The notes beneath the pieces are model-generated. The model saw only the letters and a list, made by a program, of their open reading frames with translations. It was not told the DNA's origin and made no database searches. A stretch of DNA of 64,000 nt from Salegentibacter_A chungangensis. Lineage in GTDB: Bacteria; Bacteroidota; Bacteroidia; Flavobacteriales; Flavobacteriaceae. Of this stretch, positions 16,860-25,805 are shown piece by piece (position 1 is the first letter of the stretch; each line of letters starts with the position of its first letter). The stretch is taken from contig NZ_JBHTLI010000001.1 in assembly GCF_042678405.1 (NCBI RefSeq), forward strand, positions 372,001 to 436,000. The letters run 5' to 3'. A program made the position numbers and the translations under genes.

Positions 16860-17568
16860 AATAAAGCTGGAACACATTCTGTTCCTGGACATAGAGACCG
16901 TTCCGGAATTTGAAAGCTATCATCGGTTAAGTGATGACAAGAAACTCCTTTGGGAAGAAAAGACACTTTATCAGCGTAAAGATGAATTTACAGCTGAGGA
17001 GTTCTATGACCGGGCAGGAATATGGGCTGAATTTGGAAAGATCGTATGCATTTCGGTGGGTTTTTTCCATTTTAAGGAGCAGGACAGGGAATTCAGGATC
17101 ACCACCTTCAGCGGAGCAGAAAAGGATCTGCTTAAGGCATTTTCGGCATTACTGGACGAACATTTTTTCAGACCTCAGCATTTGCTTTGTGCACATAACG
17201 GGAAAGAATTCGATTTTCCATTTATTGCAAGACGACTGCTTATTAACGACCTGAAGCTCCCGGCCAAATTAAACCTGTTTGGAAAAAAGCCCTGGGAAGT
17301 TCCGCATCTGGACACCCTGGAATTGTGGAAATTCGGAGATTATAAACATTATACCTCACTCAGGTTGCTAACCAACGTGCTGGGAATCCCTTCCCCTAAA
17401 GATGATATTAGCGGAAGTGATGTGAGGAATGTCTTTTATGAAGAGAAAAACACGGACCGCATCATAAAATACTGCGAAAAGGATGTGGTAGCCATCGCCC
17501 AGGTCATCCTTAAGTTAAGGCAGGAAAAGCTGCTGGCAGCGGAAGAAATTTCTTCAGTTTCTTCCTGA
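16849..17568 (+). CDS. Predicted 3'-5' exonuclease, DEDD superfamily (PolB-like)
   Basis: A 239-residue RNase H-fold protein. The first metal ligands are Asp14 and Glu16 in LFLDIETVPE. A second acidic motif occurs in AHNGKEFDFPFIARRL and the last in YCEKDVVAIAQVIL, giving the DEDDy-like set of a PolB-type proofreading exonuclease domain without a polymerase. It probably degrades or trims single-stranded nucleic acid; the substrate is unknown. Its start overlaps the serine hydrolase by 11 nt. Confidence 0.85.
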   Translation: MLHKIKLEHILFLDIETVPEFESYHRLSDDKKLLWEEKTLYQRKDEFTAEEFYDRAGIWAEFGKIVCISVGFFHFKEQDREFRITTFSGAEKDLLKAFSALLDEHFFRPQHLLCAHNGKEFDFPFIARRLLINDLKLPAKLNLFGKKPWEVPHLDTLELWKFGDYKHYTSLRLLTNVLGIPSPKDDISGSDVRNVFYEEKNTDRIIKYCEKDVVAIAQVILKLRQEKLLAAEEISSVSS

Positions 17569-17706
17569 CACTAATCATATTTAACTCAATTTCAACACTT
17601 CCGCTTATTTTTCCTCTTCTTTAATTAGTATCTTTAAGTAAGATTTAACTGCTATTTCAAGAATACAGTTACAGAAAACTATTGTTAACCAATAAAATCC
17701 TGAATT

Positions 17707-18072
17707 ATGTATTTGTACGTCGAGATGTGGAATGTTACCCATAAATGGATGAAACTTTCCAAAGAAGAGCGCCGCAAGGTCTTAGATAATATGGAAGATA
17801 GGATCGCAGAAATGAAGGACACCGGGGTTGAGAATGTAGGCTGGGCCAGGAATGATGAGCACACCCCATACAGAAGTCCTTACCGATATATGACCGTTTG
17901 GAAAATGCCTTCTGAAGCAGAAGTGAAAACGCTTGAAGATAATCTAAAGAATGTAGGCTGGTACAATTACTTTTCTCAGGCTAATTCCCGAGGAGAGCTG
18001 GTATCCCGAAGAGAGGCCATAGACTTTATGGTCGATCTCGAAGAAACCTCAACCTCTTTTTTAGACACCTAA
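17707..18072 (+). CDS. Uncharacterised 121-residue protein
   Basis: A soluble 121-residue protein with no signal peptide. It begins MYLYVEMWNVTHKWMKLSKE and has a central repeat-like feature: VENVGWARNDE and LKNVGWYNYFSQ share NVGW. The pattern of a beta strand, a helix with many charged residues, and another strand is compatible with a dimeric alpha/beta (ferredoxin-like) barrel, but this is only an impression. Single-gene unit: a 138-nt spacer upstream and a strong terminator downstream. No function assigned. Confidence 0.75.
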   Translation: MYLYVEMWNVTHKWMKLSKEERRKVLDNMEDRIAEMKDTGVENVGWARNDEHTPYRSPYRYMTVWKMPSEAEVKTLEDNLKNVGWYNYFSQANSRGELVSRREAIDFMVDLEETSTSFLDT

Positions 18073-18080
18073 AAACAAAA

Positions 18081-18109
18081 AAGCCGGATCAAAAATCCGG
18101 CTTTTTCTT
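18081..18109 (+). terminator. Bidirectional rho-independent terminator
   Basis: Perfect 9-bp stem AAGCCGGAT (18081-18089) with ATCCGGCTT (18095-18103), a 5-nt loop, and T/A runs on both sides. It sits between the convergent 121-residue gene and the M4 protease gene and can serve both. Confidence 0.88.
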
Positions 18110-18124
18110 TTGGCTAATTCAGTG

Positions 18125-21100
18125 CTATAGTTTAATAAACTTCTTAACGATCTCTTTTTGACCATCACTAAATCTTACGATATACGTGCCACTGGTTAAT
18201 CTGGCTACATTTATTGCCTGATTAAGTTTTCCGCTGGCTACTTCATACCCTACAGAATTGAAGATCTTATAATCAAGTTTTCTGTCATCCGGTACATTTA
18301 CGTTCAACAGATTTCCGCTAACCACCGGGTTTGGATACAGACTTGCATCAAAAACATTAGGCTCGTTACCCATTGGCGAAGCATCGGGTTTGGCAGTGCT
18401 AACAATTGCCGCAGCAGCTTGTCCCACTACAACCGTATAATCTTCCACTTCTCCGTAAGAAAAGGTTTCACAAGCGGTTTGTGCCGAATTATATTTCATA
18501 GAAACCCTCATCCTTGTTGTACCCGCACTCGCTGTTGTAGGTACGCTAAAAGAAGCTGAAAGCGTTCCGCTGCTGGAAGAAGATCCACTTACCACAAGCT
18601 CTGAAGCTTCAAAGTTTCCATCCTTATTATAATCTATCCAGATCTTCCAGTATTCGGTATACGAAGAACTGGCAAAACCGGCACTTATATAAATTGTGTT
18701 CGATCCATAAGGCAGACTTGCACTTTGAGAAGTAAAATCCTGGTAGCCCCCGTTATCTCCGGTCGGGTTATTAAGGTCATTTAACTGAACAAGATCGATC
18801 CACTCATAACTGGAGTCACTTCCCTGAGAACTACAGTATGAAACTGAAGTATCCTGAGTTGTAACTGAAATTGTATTCGATTTAGCCGATACGTTATCTG
18901 CATCGTCTGTGGCTTCAACATAAAAATCATAAGTAGTTGCCGCAGTAAGTCCGTTCACTGTATAACTTGTTGAGGTAACCGAAGTCAGGAAACCACCGTC
19001 CTTATATATATTATAACCTGCAACACCAACATTATCTGTTGATGGATCCCAGGAAAGGGATGTAGAGGTTTGTGTGGTCCCGCTGGCCGCTAAATTAGCA
19101 GGTGCCGAAGGGGCTTCGGTATCCGGTGCTCCATCTTTGATGTTTACAGTATAATCTTCCACTTCTCCGTAGGAGAAAGCCTCACATTGGGTAGGAATTC
19201 CGTTATACTTCATAGAAACCCTCATCCGGGTTGCACCACTGGCCGCTGAAGATGGAACTGTAAAAGACCCTGAAACCGGTGTGGTCTTGGAAGCCGATTT
19301 ACTCCATACCAGTTCTCCCGAATCTCCAAAATCACCATTCTGGTTATAGTCTATCCAAACCGCATAACCTTCGCTATAGGTGGTACCCGTCCAGGTTGGA
19401 GTTACGGTAATTGTGACCTGGTTGCCCTTAGAAAGATCTGTTGATACCGAAGTGAAATCCGTATATCCGCTTGATGCCGAAGAAGAATTATCTATCCCTT
19501 CCAGCTGAACTCTTCCAATATACTCATCTGCTATACTATTCCCCTGGGAAGAGCAATAGCTAACGTCTCCGTAGGCAGATCCAACCCCAACCGCGTAAAA
19601 AGCATTGGTGGTAGCGATCACCTCGGGAGATTCGGCTCCATAAAGATCGGTAGCAGCCTGAATTCCGTATGTTCTGGCATTAGCATAAGTTGAGTTTGCA
19701 GACAGGTAAACGCTTTCTAAACGATAAGCGATCTGAGCGGCCTTATCTATACTGATCCCGTTCACACTGTAAGAATCTCCAATATCGTTTGTACCGGATT
19801 TCCCAACTGCCAGGATATAGAACCAGTGGTTCAGTACACCACTATTGGTATGCACCCCGCAATAGTCATTCTGGTCTGTTGGGGTACAGTTTGGATTAAT
19901 CCAGTTAGTCCCTCCATAAGTATCAGGCTGACCTTCAGACTTAGGGTCGCTCATAGACCTTAAGGCCAAATGACCGGATCTTCTTTCTATGTCCTCACCA
20001 ATTAACCAGGTAGATTTAGAAGGTGCCGCATAATACTCAACACAGGCTGCCCAGATATCTGAAAAGGCTTCATTCATAGCACCAGATTCCTTCTGGTAAG
20101 CAAGGTTCGCTGTATTTTCACAAACTGCATGTCCAATTTCGTGGGCAGCTACATCCAATGAAGTAAGAATATCAAAATAGGTGCCGCTTCCATCCCCGTA
20201 GGTCATTACACTCCCGTTCCAGTACGCATTATCATAGTCCACATCAAAATGCACATAACTTTCAATAGCCGCTCCCTGGTTATCGAAACTGTTTCGGTTA
20301 TGAACGCCGGAAAAATAATCATAGGTCTGCTCGGCACCCCAGTGAGCATCTAAGGCACCGTTATCCTTAGCCGCATTATCGTGTTCTGCTGCAGACCAAT
20401 TATTGTCATTGTCAGTAAAATCCACTGCATTATTATAATTGGTCCCGGTATTCATATCGTAGGTCTGCACCCCGTTTCCACGGGTCACATCAGACAGAAT
20501 ATAGGAAGAACCATTTACAGAGGTTTGAATACTTTTAGATCCGCTATAGCGGGTTGCAGCGGTTCCGGTAGCAAATATTGCGTTAGCAGCACTTGTTTTT
20601 CCTGAAAAGGAGGTCTCACCAGATTTTGAATGACTATACTTCCCTATGTGCTTAATTGTAGCATCATAAAGCAATGCCTTTCCGGTTTGCGCATCTATGT
20701 AGAGATTCCCGCGACTTATAGGATCTGTGGCATAAATATCAAACTTGTAAGCAAGCCGAACCTCTTCTTTAAAGCTCTTCTCATTAATCACTTCAAATTT
20801 CAATGTTGGCAATAAAACAAGCTCTCCCTCCGGCTTTTCATATCCAATTTTAGAAGCACTCTCAGGATCTTCCCATAAATAAGAATTTGCTCCAATGTGG
20901 TTAAGTGCTTTTCTGAAAGCTACTTCCTTTGGAATTCCCGGTTTTGTGTCAACATCCTGTACTCTGTAATATTCACCACTCATAGACTGCAGGTTCTCTC
21001 CTTTTGAGTGAATGGTGTAGGTGGCAAATTCTACTTTAACCCCCTCATAGAACATTTGGTATTTGTCATGTTGATAACCGGCATTATCATTCTCAGATTT

Positions 21101-21331
21101 AATCTTTGAGAAATTTACCCGGTCATTGAGCTCCAGTTGTTCTTTAAACAGTTTTCGATGCTGACTGGCATTGTAACTTGAATTTTCCTTAAAGACGATA
21201 AGGGTAGGTTTCCCTTTTTCGTCGTTGATCCGTTTTTTAACATCCTTTTCTGAATCCTGCGCGTTGGCCTGAAACGAAAAAAGAGTTAATCCCGCGATTA
21301 TCACGGAATTAAAGAGTAGTTTTTTTTCCAC
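18125..21331 (-). CDS. Secreted M4-family (thermolysin-like) metalloprotease with GEVED repeats and T9SS sorting domain
   Basis: A 1068-residue extracellular zinc protease. Signal peptide 1-24; an FTP/PepSY-type propeptide to about residue 220; then the M4 catalytic domain with HEIGH (His397, Glu398, His401) and the downstream Glu in SGAMNEAFSD. After it come a GEVED domain (about 592-728, starting YCSSQG and ending near GEVEDYTV), a fibronectin type III domain (about 733-825), a second GEVED domain (832-975) and a C-terminal T9SS sorting domain (about 995-1068, YPNPV through YIVRFSDG and KKFIKL). It would be exported by Sec, then by the type IX system. Likely role: degrading extracellular protein. 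Confidence 0.95.
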   Translation of the reverse strand: MEKKLLFNSVIIAGLTLFSFQANAQDSEKDVKKRINDEKGKPTLIVFKENSSYNASQHRKLFKEQLELNDRVNFSKIKSENDNAGYQHDKYQMFYEGVKVEFATYTIHSKGENLQSMSGEYYRVQDVDTKPGIPKEVAFRKALNHIGANSYLWEDPESASKIGYEKPEGELVLLPTLKFEVINEKSFKEEVRLAYKFDIYATDPISRGNLYIDAQTGKALLYDATIKHIGKYSHSKSGETSFSGKTSAANAIFATGTAATRYSGSKSIQTSVNGSSYILSDVTRGNGVQTYDMNTGTNYNNAVDFTDNDNNWSAAEHDNAAKDNGALDAHWGAEQTYDYFSGVHNRNSFDNQGAAIESYVHFDVDYDNAYWNGSVMTYGDGSGTYFDILTSLDVAAHEIGHAVCENTANLAYQKESGAMNEAFSDIWAACVEYYAAPSKSTWLIGEDIERRSGHLALRSMSDPKSEGQPDTYGGTNWINPNCTPTDQNDYCGVHTNSGVLNHWFYILAVGKSGTNDIGDSYSVNGISIDKAAQIAYRLESVYLSANSTYANARTYGIQAATDLYGAESPEVIATTNAFYAVGVGSAYGDVSYCSSQGNSIADEYIGRVQLEGIDNSSSASSGYTDFTSVSTDLSKGNQVTITVTPTWTGTTYSEGYAVWIDYNQNGDFGDSGELVWSKSASKTTPVSGSFTVPSSAASGATRMRVSMKYNGIPTQCEAFSYGEVEDYTVNIKDGAPDTEAPSAPANLAASGTTQTSTSLSWDPSTDNVGVAGYNIYKDGGFLTSVTSTSYTVNGLTAATTYDFYVEATDDADNVSAKSNTISVTTQDTSVSYCSSQGSDSSYEWIDLVQLNDLNNPTGDNGGYQDFTSQSASLPYGSNTIYISAGFASSSYTEYWKIWIDYNKDGNFEASELVVSGSSSSSGTLSASFSVPTTASAGTTRMRVSMKYNSAQTACETFSYGEVEDYTVVVGQAAAAIVSTAKPDASPMGNEPNVFDASLYPNPVVSGNLLNVNVPDDRKLDYKIFNSVGYEVASGKLNQAINVARLTSGTYIVRFSDGQKEIVKKFIKL

Positions 21332-21456
21332 TTTGGTAGGGTTTAATTGATTAATTAATACCCCAAAGTAGGAAAATTATTAGGTTTAATAAACTTTTAA
21401 CGTATTTTATCGATTATTTTTACCTTTCATCGAATAACATGGAAGGCTTAATATGA

Positions 21457-21494
21457 TCAAAAAAAGAGGGTGCAGCCCGCAGCCGCACCCTCTT
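21457..21494 (-). terminator. Rho-independent terminator after scoB
   Basis: Perfect 10-bp stem between AAGAGGGTGC (21464-21473) and GCACCCTCTT (21485-21494); read on the minus strand it is followed by seven Ts. It ends the CoA-transferase operon before the protease gene. Confidence 0.88.
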
Positions 21495-21521
21495 CAAAAG
21501 GTTTTAATAATTCAATAATTT

Positions 21522-22181
21522 TTAACTCAGTTTCATTTCAGGAATGTCGCCCTCAACAACGAGTCGTCCTTCCGTTGCTTCTTTTATTTCATCTACGCTC
21601 ACACCCGGAGCTCTTTCCAGCAATTTAAACCCGTTTTCGGTAACTTCCAGAACGGCAAGATTGGTAACAATTTTAGTTACGCAACCCACTCCTGTAAGCG
21701 GTAGGCTGCACTTTTTAAGTAATTTTGATTTTCCGGCCTTATTCGTATGCATCATCGCAACGATAATATTTTCAGCAGAAGCTACAAGATCCATAGCTCC
21801 TCCCATCCCTTTTACCATTTTTCCAGGAATTTTCCAGTTTGCAATATCACCGTTTTCGGCAACCTCCATTGCACCAAGAATCGTAAGGTCTACATGCTTA
21901 CCCCGAATCATCCCGAAACTCATCGCAGAATCAAAGAAACTCGCTCCAGGAAGTGCTGTGATGGTCTGTTTACCGGCATTTATCAGGTCGGCATCTTCTT
22001 CCCCTTCAAAAGGGAAAGGTCCCATTCCCAGGATCCCGTTCTCGCTCTGAAATTCAACTTCTATATCATCTCTAACAAAGTTGGCCACCAGTGTCGGGAT
22101 CCCTATCCCGAGGTTCACATAGTAACCGTCTTTCACTTCCTTAGCTATGCGTTGTGCTATTCCGTTTTTATCTAATGCCAT
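21522..22181 (-). CDS. scoB: 3-oxoacid CoA-transferase subunit B
   Basis: A 219-residue beta subunit of a family I CoA-transferase (succinyl-CoA:acetoacetate type). The catalytic glutamate lies in FQSENGILGMGPFP, the covalent CoA-ester site. Also seen are GYYVNLGIGIPTLV near the N-terminus and GGAMDLVASAENIIVAMMH. It activates acetoacetate or a related 3-oxoacid for thiolysis. It starts 2 nt after subunit A, so translation is coupled. The assignment to succinyl-CoA rather than acetyl-CoA as donor is by family resemblance only. Confidence 0.93.
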   Translation of the reverse strand: MALDKNGIAQRIAKEVKDGYYVNLGIGIPTLVANFVRDDIEVEFQSENGILGMGPFPFEGEEDADLINAGKQTITALPGASFFDSAMSFGMIRGKHVDLTILGAMEVAENGDIANWKIPGKMVKGMGGAMDLVASAENIIVAMMHTNKAGKSKLLKKCSLPLTGVGCVTKIVTNLAVLEVTENGFKLLERAPGVSVDEIKEATEGRLVVEGDIPEMKLS

Positions 22182-22183
22182 AT

Positions 22184-22885
22184 CTATGCTTTTTGTCTGA
22201 CCGTACGTTGTTCAATTCTCTTTTCGTAATTTTTTCCTTCAAAGATCCGTTGCACAAAAATGCCGGGAATATGGATCTGGTTAGGGTCGAGTTCTCCCGG
22301 TTCCACCAGCTCCTCTACCTCGGCAACTGTAATCTTTGCAGAACCGCACATCGCAGGATTAAAGTTCCTGGCCGTTCCTTTAAAGATCAGGTTTCCTGCC
22401 TTGTCTCCTTTCCAGGCTTTTACAAATGCGAAATCGGCTTTAAAAGCCATTTCAAGCACATACATTTTTCCGTCAAATTCCCTGGTCTCTTTGCCTTCAG
22501 CTACTTCAGTTCCGTAACCGGCCGGAGTATAGATGGCAGGAAAGCCTTGCTGGGCGGCCTGACATCTTGCTGCAAGGGTTCCCTGCGGGATAAGCTCCAC
22601 ATCAAGCTCACCGCTAAGCATCTGCCGCTCGAATTCGTCGTTCTCCCCCACATAGGAAGATACCATTTTATCGATCTGTTTTTTCTTAAGTAATAGGCCG
22701 AGCCCAAAGTCATCTACACCCGCATTATTAGAGATGCAGGTAAGGTTCTTTACGTTGCGTTTAACCAATTCTGAAATGGCATTTTCCGGAATTCCGCAAA
22801 GGCCAAAGCCCCCCAGCATAAACGTCATTCCGTCCTCTACCCCTTCCAAGGCATCGGTTACATTATCTACGGTTTTTCTGATCAT
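22184..22885 (-). CDS. scoA: 3-oxoacid CoA-transferase subunit A
   Basis: A 233-residue alpha subunit, partner of the gene just downstream. The glycine-rich CoA-binding segment GMTFMLGGFGLCGIPENAI is near the N-terminus, followed by NAGVDDFGLGLLL and the segment ELIPQGTLAARCQA. The later GNLIFKGTARNFNPAM is typical of SCOT A subunits. The two-gene operon starts after a terminator that follows the PBP1A gene. Confidence 0.93.
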   Translation of the reverse strand: MIRKTVDNVTDALEGVEDGMTFMLGGFGLCGIPENAISELVKRNVKNLTCISNNAGVDDFGLGLLLKKKQIDKMVSSYVGENDEFERQMLSGELDVELIPQGTLAARCQAAQQGFPAIYTPAGYGTEVAEGKETREFDGKMYVLEMAFKADFAFVKAWKGDKAGNLIFKGTARNFNPAMCGSAKITVAEVEELVEPGELDPNQIHIPGIFVQRIFEGKNYEKRIEQRTVRQKA

Positions 22886-22914
22886 TTTTTCGAAATTTTA
22901 CCGAAAAATACGAA

Positions 22915-22962
22915 AATAAAAATGCAATCTCCAATGCTGTGCGCACCCAAGATTGCATTTTT
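22915..22962 (-). terminator. Rho-independent terminator after the PBP1A gene
   Basis: A 13-bp perfect stem joins 22918-22930 and 22950-22962 around a 19-nt loop; on the minus strand it ends in a T-rich run. The loop contains the palindrome GTGCGCAC. It separates the ricT-gldH-PBP1A unit from the CoA-transferase genes. Confidence 0.82.
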
Positions 22963-22993
22963 ATAAATTTTAACCGTAATTTTTTAAACTATC

Positions 22994-25303
22994 CTAAAAA
23001 TCGAGCTCGTCCGGAATGCTTTCTTCCGAATCTTTTTTTGCTCCGTAATTCTCACAATTGGTTTCAATGGTCACCACCTCAGGCTTAGGAAACTCTTCTT
23101 TAGAAACCTTTACTTCTTCATCATTATAAAGGCTTTTCATATATATTCCCCAAATAGGTAAGGCCATTGTAGCCCCTTGACCGTAAGTGATCGTAGGGAA
23201 ATGCACCGATCTGTCCTCGGCGCCTACCCAAACCCCGGTCACAAGGTCCGGCACCATTCCCATAAACCAACCGTCACTCTGGTTCTGTGTGGTTCCTGTC
23301 TTTCCGGCAATAGGATTCTTGAAGTCATAAGGGTATCCTGTCACCCCGCGTTTGTAATGATCAAGGTTCTTAGCATAAGTTCCTCTTAAGCGTCTACCTG
23401 AACCTGAGTGGGTAACTCCTTCCATCAGGTTAACGGTAACATAAGCGGCTTCCTTGCTCAAAACGTCACGGGTTTGAGGCACGTGCTGATACAGCACTGT
23501 TCCGTTCTTATCTTCGATCCTGTTCACGATAACAGGTTTTACATAAACCCCTTCATTCGCGAAAGTACTGTAAGCCGAAACCATCTCGAACAGGCTCATA
23601 TCTGCTGTACCTAGCGCAATAGAAGGCACCGCTGGAATGTTTTCGGTATTCACCCCTAACTTTTCAATAAGATCTATAACGGGTCTCGGGCCTGTTTTAT
23701 CAATAAGCCTTGCAGTTACGGTATTTACCGATTGTGCCAGTGCATCCTTAAGGCTCAGCATTCCGGAATACTCGCCATTGGCATTACGCGGAGACCAATC
23801 CTTCATATTCCCGTGTTTCCCGGCCTCTATGGTAAACTTGTTCCTTGGCAGAGTATCACAAGGGGATAGCTTAAGCTGGTCTATTGCCGTAGCATAAACG
23901 AAAGGCTTAAAGGTGGAACCTACCTGGCGTTTTCCCTGCTTTACGTGATCGTATTTAAAATGCTTGAAATTGGTTCCTCCAACCCAGGCTTTTACCTCTC
24001 CTGTTTGCGGCCTCATAGACATAAGCCCCGCCTGCAGGAAAGCTTTATAATAGAAAATTGAATCCCTGGGGGTCATCACCGTATCCTTGGTCCCTTCCCA
24101 GCTAAACACCCTCATTGGGGTCTTTTTATCGAAAGAAGCAATAATATCCTCTTCAGACTTGCCTTCGTTCTTCATTTGCTTCCATCGAACCGAACGCTTC
24201 ATAGCACTTTCCACTATACGGTTGATCTCGCTTTTATCCACATCTCTGAAAGGAGCAGTGGAATTATTCCTGTTCTGGCGATCAAATTCCTTCTGAAGAT
24301 GCGCGATATGCTTCTTCACAGCTTCCTCAGCGTGTTGCTGCATCCTGGAATCGATACTGGTGTAGATCTTAAGGCCGTCACGGTAAATATTATATTCGGT
24401 TCCGTCCGGTTTCGGGTTCTTCTTTATCCAGTCTCTCATAAAACCCTGAAGATAAACACGGAAATAGGTCGCCATTCCTTCATCGTGACCTTCCGGAGAA
24501 AAGTCAAGGTTTAAAGGCAGTTTTTGAAGAGAATCCTTTTCCTGTTCGGTGATATACCCGTTCTTCTGCATTTGCACGAAGACCTGGTTACGGCGTTGTT
24601 TTACCAGCTCAGGACGACGAACAGGATTGTAAAGGGCAGCATTCTTCAGCATCGCCACCAATACCGCCGATTCTTCGATCTTAAGATCCTTGGCCTCTTT
24701 TCCGAAGTAGATCTTGGAAGCCGAACGAATCCCTACTGCCTGGTAGACAAAATCGTATTTATTGAAGTACATCGTAATAATCTCTTCCTTGGTATACTGT
24801 CGCTCCAGTCTTGTCGCGATAATCCATTCCTTCACCTTCTGAAGTATCCTTGCAAAGGTGTTATTGGCCACATCTTCGGTGAACAGAAGTTTTGAAAGCT
24901 GTTGAGAAATGGTACTGGCACCCCCTCTTTGTCCGAGAAAAACAGCTGCTCTTAAGGTACCCCTGGCATCGATCCCCGCGTGTTTGTAAAAACGCTCATC
25001 TTCGGTAGCCACAAGGGCCTCCACAAGGTGATCTGGCAGATCATCATATTTCACCGGAGTACGGTTCTCGCTATAGTATTTACCGAGAGTTTCGCCATCG
25101 GCAGAGAAAATTTCCGTCGCCAGGTTGGTTTCAGGGTTTTCTAATTCTTCAAAAGTGGGCATCTTTCCAAATGCTCCCCATCCTGCCAGCAAAAAGATGA
25201 AAATCACTGACAAAAGACCTAGGAAAAACAAGGTCCAGAACCCGATTATATACTTACGATTGCTCGTATTGGGTTTCTTTTTCTTTTTAGTAGACTGGGC
25301 CAT
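22994..25303 (-). CDS. Penicillin-binding protein 1A, bifunctional transglycosylase/transpeptidase
   Basis: A 769-residue class A PBP that polymerises and cross-links peptidoglycan. A lysine-rich cytoplasmic tip precedes one membrane helix (about residues 18-42). The GT51 domain has its catalytic Glu101 in ATEDERFYKHAGID and GGASTISQQLSKLLF. The transpeptidase domain has STFK (Ser463), SVN in AQSVNTVTARL and KTGTT in AGKTGTTQNQSDGW. It follows gldH by 7 nt, coupling a cell-wall enzyme to gliding/T9SS biogenesis. Confidence 0.95.
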   Translation of the reverse strand: MAQSTKKKKKPNTSNRKYIIGFWTLFFLGLLSVIFIFLLAGWGAFGKMPTFEELENPETNLATEIFSADGETLGKYYSENRTPVKYDDLPDHLVEALVATEDERFYKHAGIDARGTLRAAVFLGQRGGASTISQQLSKLLFTEDVANNTFARILQKVKEWIIATRLERQYTKEEIITMYFNKYDFVYQAVGIRSASKIYFGKEAKDLKIEESAVLVAMLKNAALYNPVRRPELVKQRRNQVFVQMQKNGYITEQEKDSLQKLPLNLDFSPEGHDEGMATYFRVYLQGFMRDWIKKNPKPDGTEYNIYRDGLKIYTSIDSRMQQHAEEAVKKHIAHLQKEFDRQNRNNSTAPFRDVDKSEINRIVESAMKRSVRWKQMKNEGKSEEDIIASFDKKTPMRVFSWEGTKDTVMTPRDSIFYYKAFLQAGLMSMRPQTGEVKAWVGGTNFKHFKYDHVKQGKRQVGSTFKPFVYATAIDQLKLSPCDTLPRNKFTIEAGKHGNMKDWSPRNANGEYSGMLSLKDALAQSVNTVTARLIDKTGPRPVIDLIEKLGVNTENIPAVPSIALGTADMSLFEMVSAYSTFANEGVYVKPVIVNRIEDKNGTVLYQHVPQTRDVLSKEAAYVTVNLMEGVTHSGSGRRLRGTYAKNLDHYKRGVTGYPYDFKNPIAGKTGTTQNQSDGWFMGMVPDLVTGVWVGAEDRSVHFPTITYGQGATMALPIWGIYMKSLYNDEEVKVSKEEFPKPEVVTIETNCENYGAKKDSEESIPDELDF

Positions 25304-25310
25304 CTATATT

Positions 25311-25805
25311 TTAATTATTTGAGCTGTTTTCAATCCTGAAACCAACATCGGTTATTCCCTTTAAATTTTCGATGCCTTCAATATTATCATTTTTACGCAT
25401 CGCCTGTTTTATTTTTACTCGATATTCACCGGGTTCCGGAAAACTTACATCTTCCCTGTACCACAGCTTATTCTCTTTTACATCACCAAAACCAGTGCCA
25501 AGCCAGGTGCCATCGGGGGCGGCCATTTCATATTCCAGCGTATCGCTTATCACTTTCCCCTGGGGAAACTGAATTTCGGTGATCAGAAACAGGTTACTGT
25601 ACTCATACTCCCCGTTATTCCTGATATTAATGAAAAGATCGTAGGTCTTAAGTGAGTCCAATTCTCCAAGATTAAACGTCACAACCGAATCTTTATTCCA
25701 TCCGCTCTGAATTGGTTTGTAGTCATCAAAAACACGGTCTTTATCACAGGCGGTTACCGCAAGGATCAAAAAGATACCGGAAAATAAAACTCTAAGCTTA
25801 GGCAT
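25311..25805 (-). CDS. gldH: Gliding motility lipoprotein GldH
   Basis: A 164-residue lipoprotein with lipobox VTAC (Cys20) and a beta-rich body. GldH is needed for gliding in Flavobacterium; its exact place is less clear than that of the T9SS core proteins. Recognised by DKDRVFDDYKPIQSGWNKD after the lipobox, the NIRNNGEYEYSNLFL segment and the ending FPEPGEYRVKIKQAMR. Its start overlaps the end of the ricT-like gene by 8 nt. Confidence 0.9.
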   Translation of the reverse strand: MPKLRVLFSGIFLILAVTACDKDRVFDDYKPIQSGWNKDSVVTFNLGELDSLKTYDLFINIRNNGEYEYSNLFLITEIQFPQGKVISDTLEYEMAAPDGTWLGTGFGDVKENKLWYREDVSFPEPGEYRVKIKQAMRKNDNIEGIENLKGITDVGFRIENSSNN

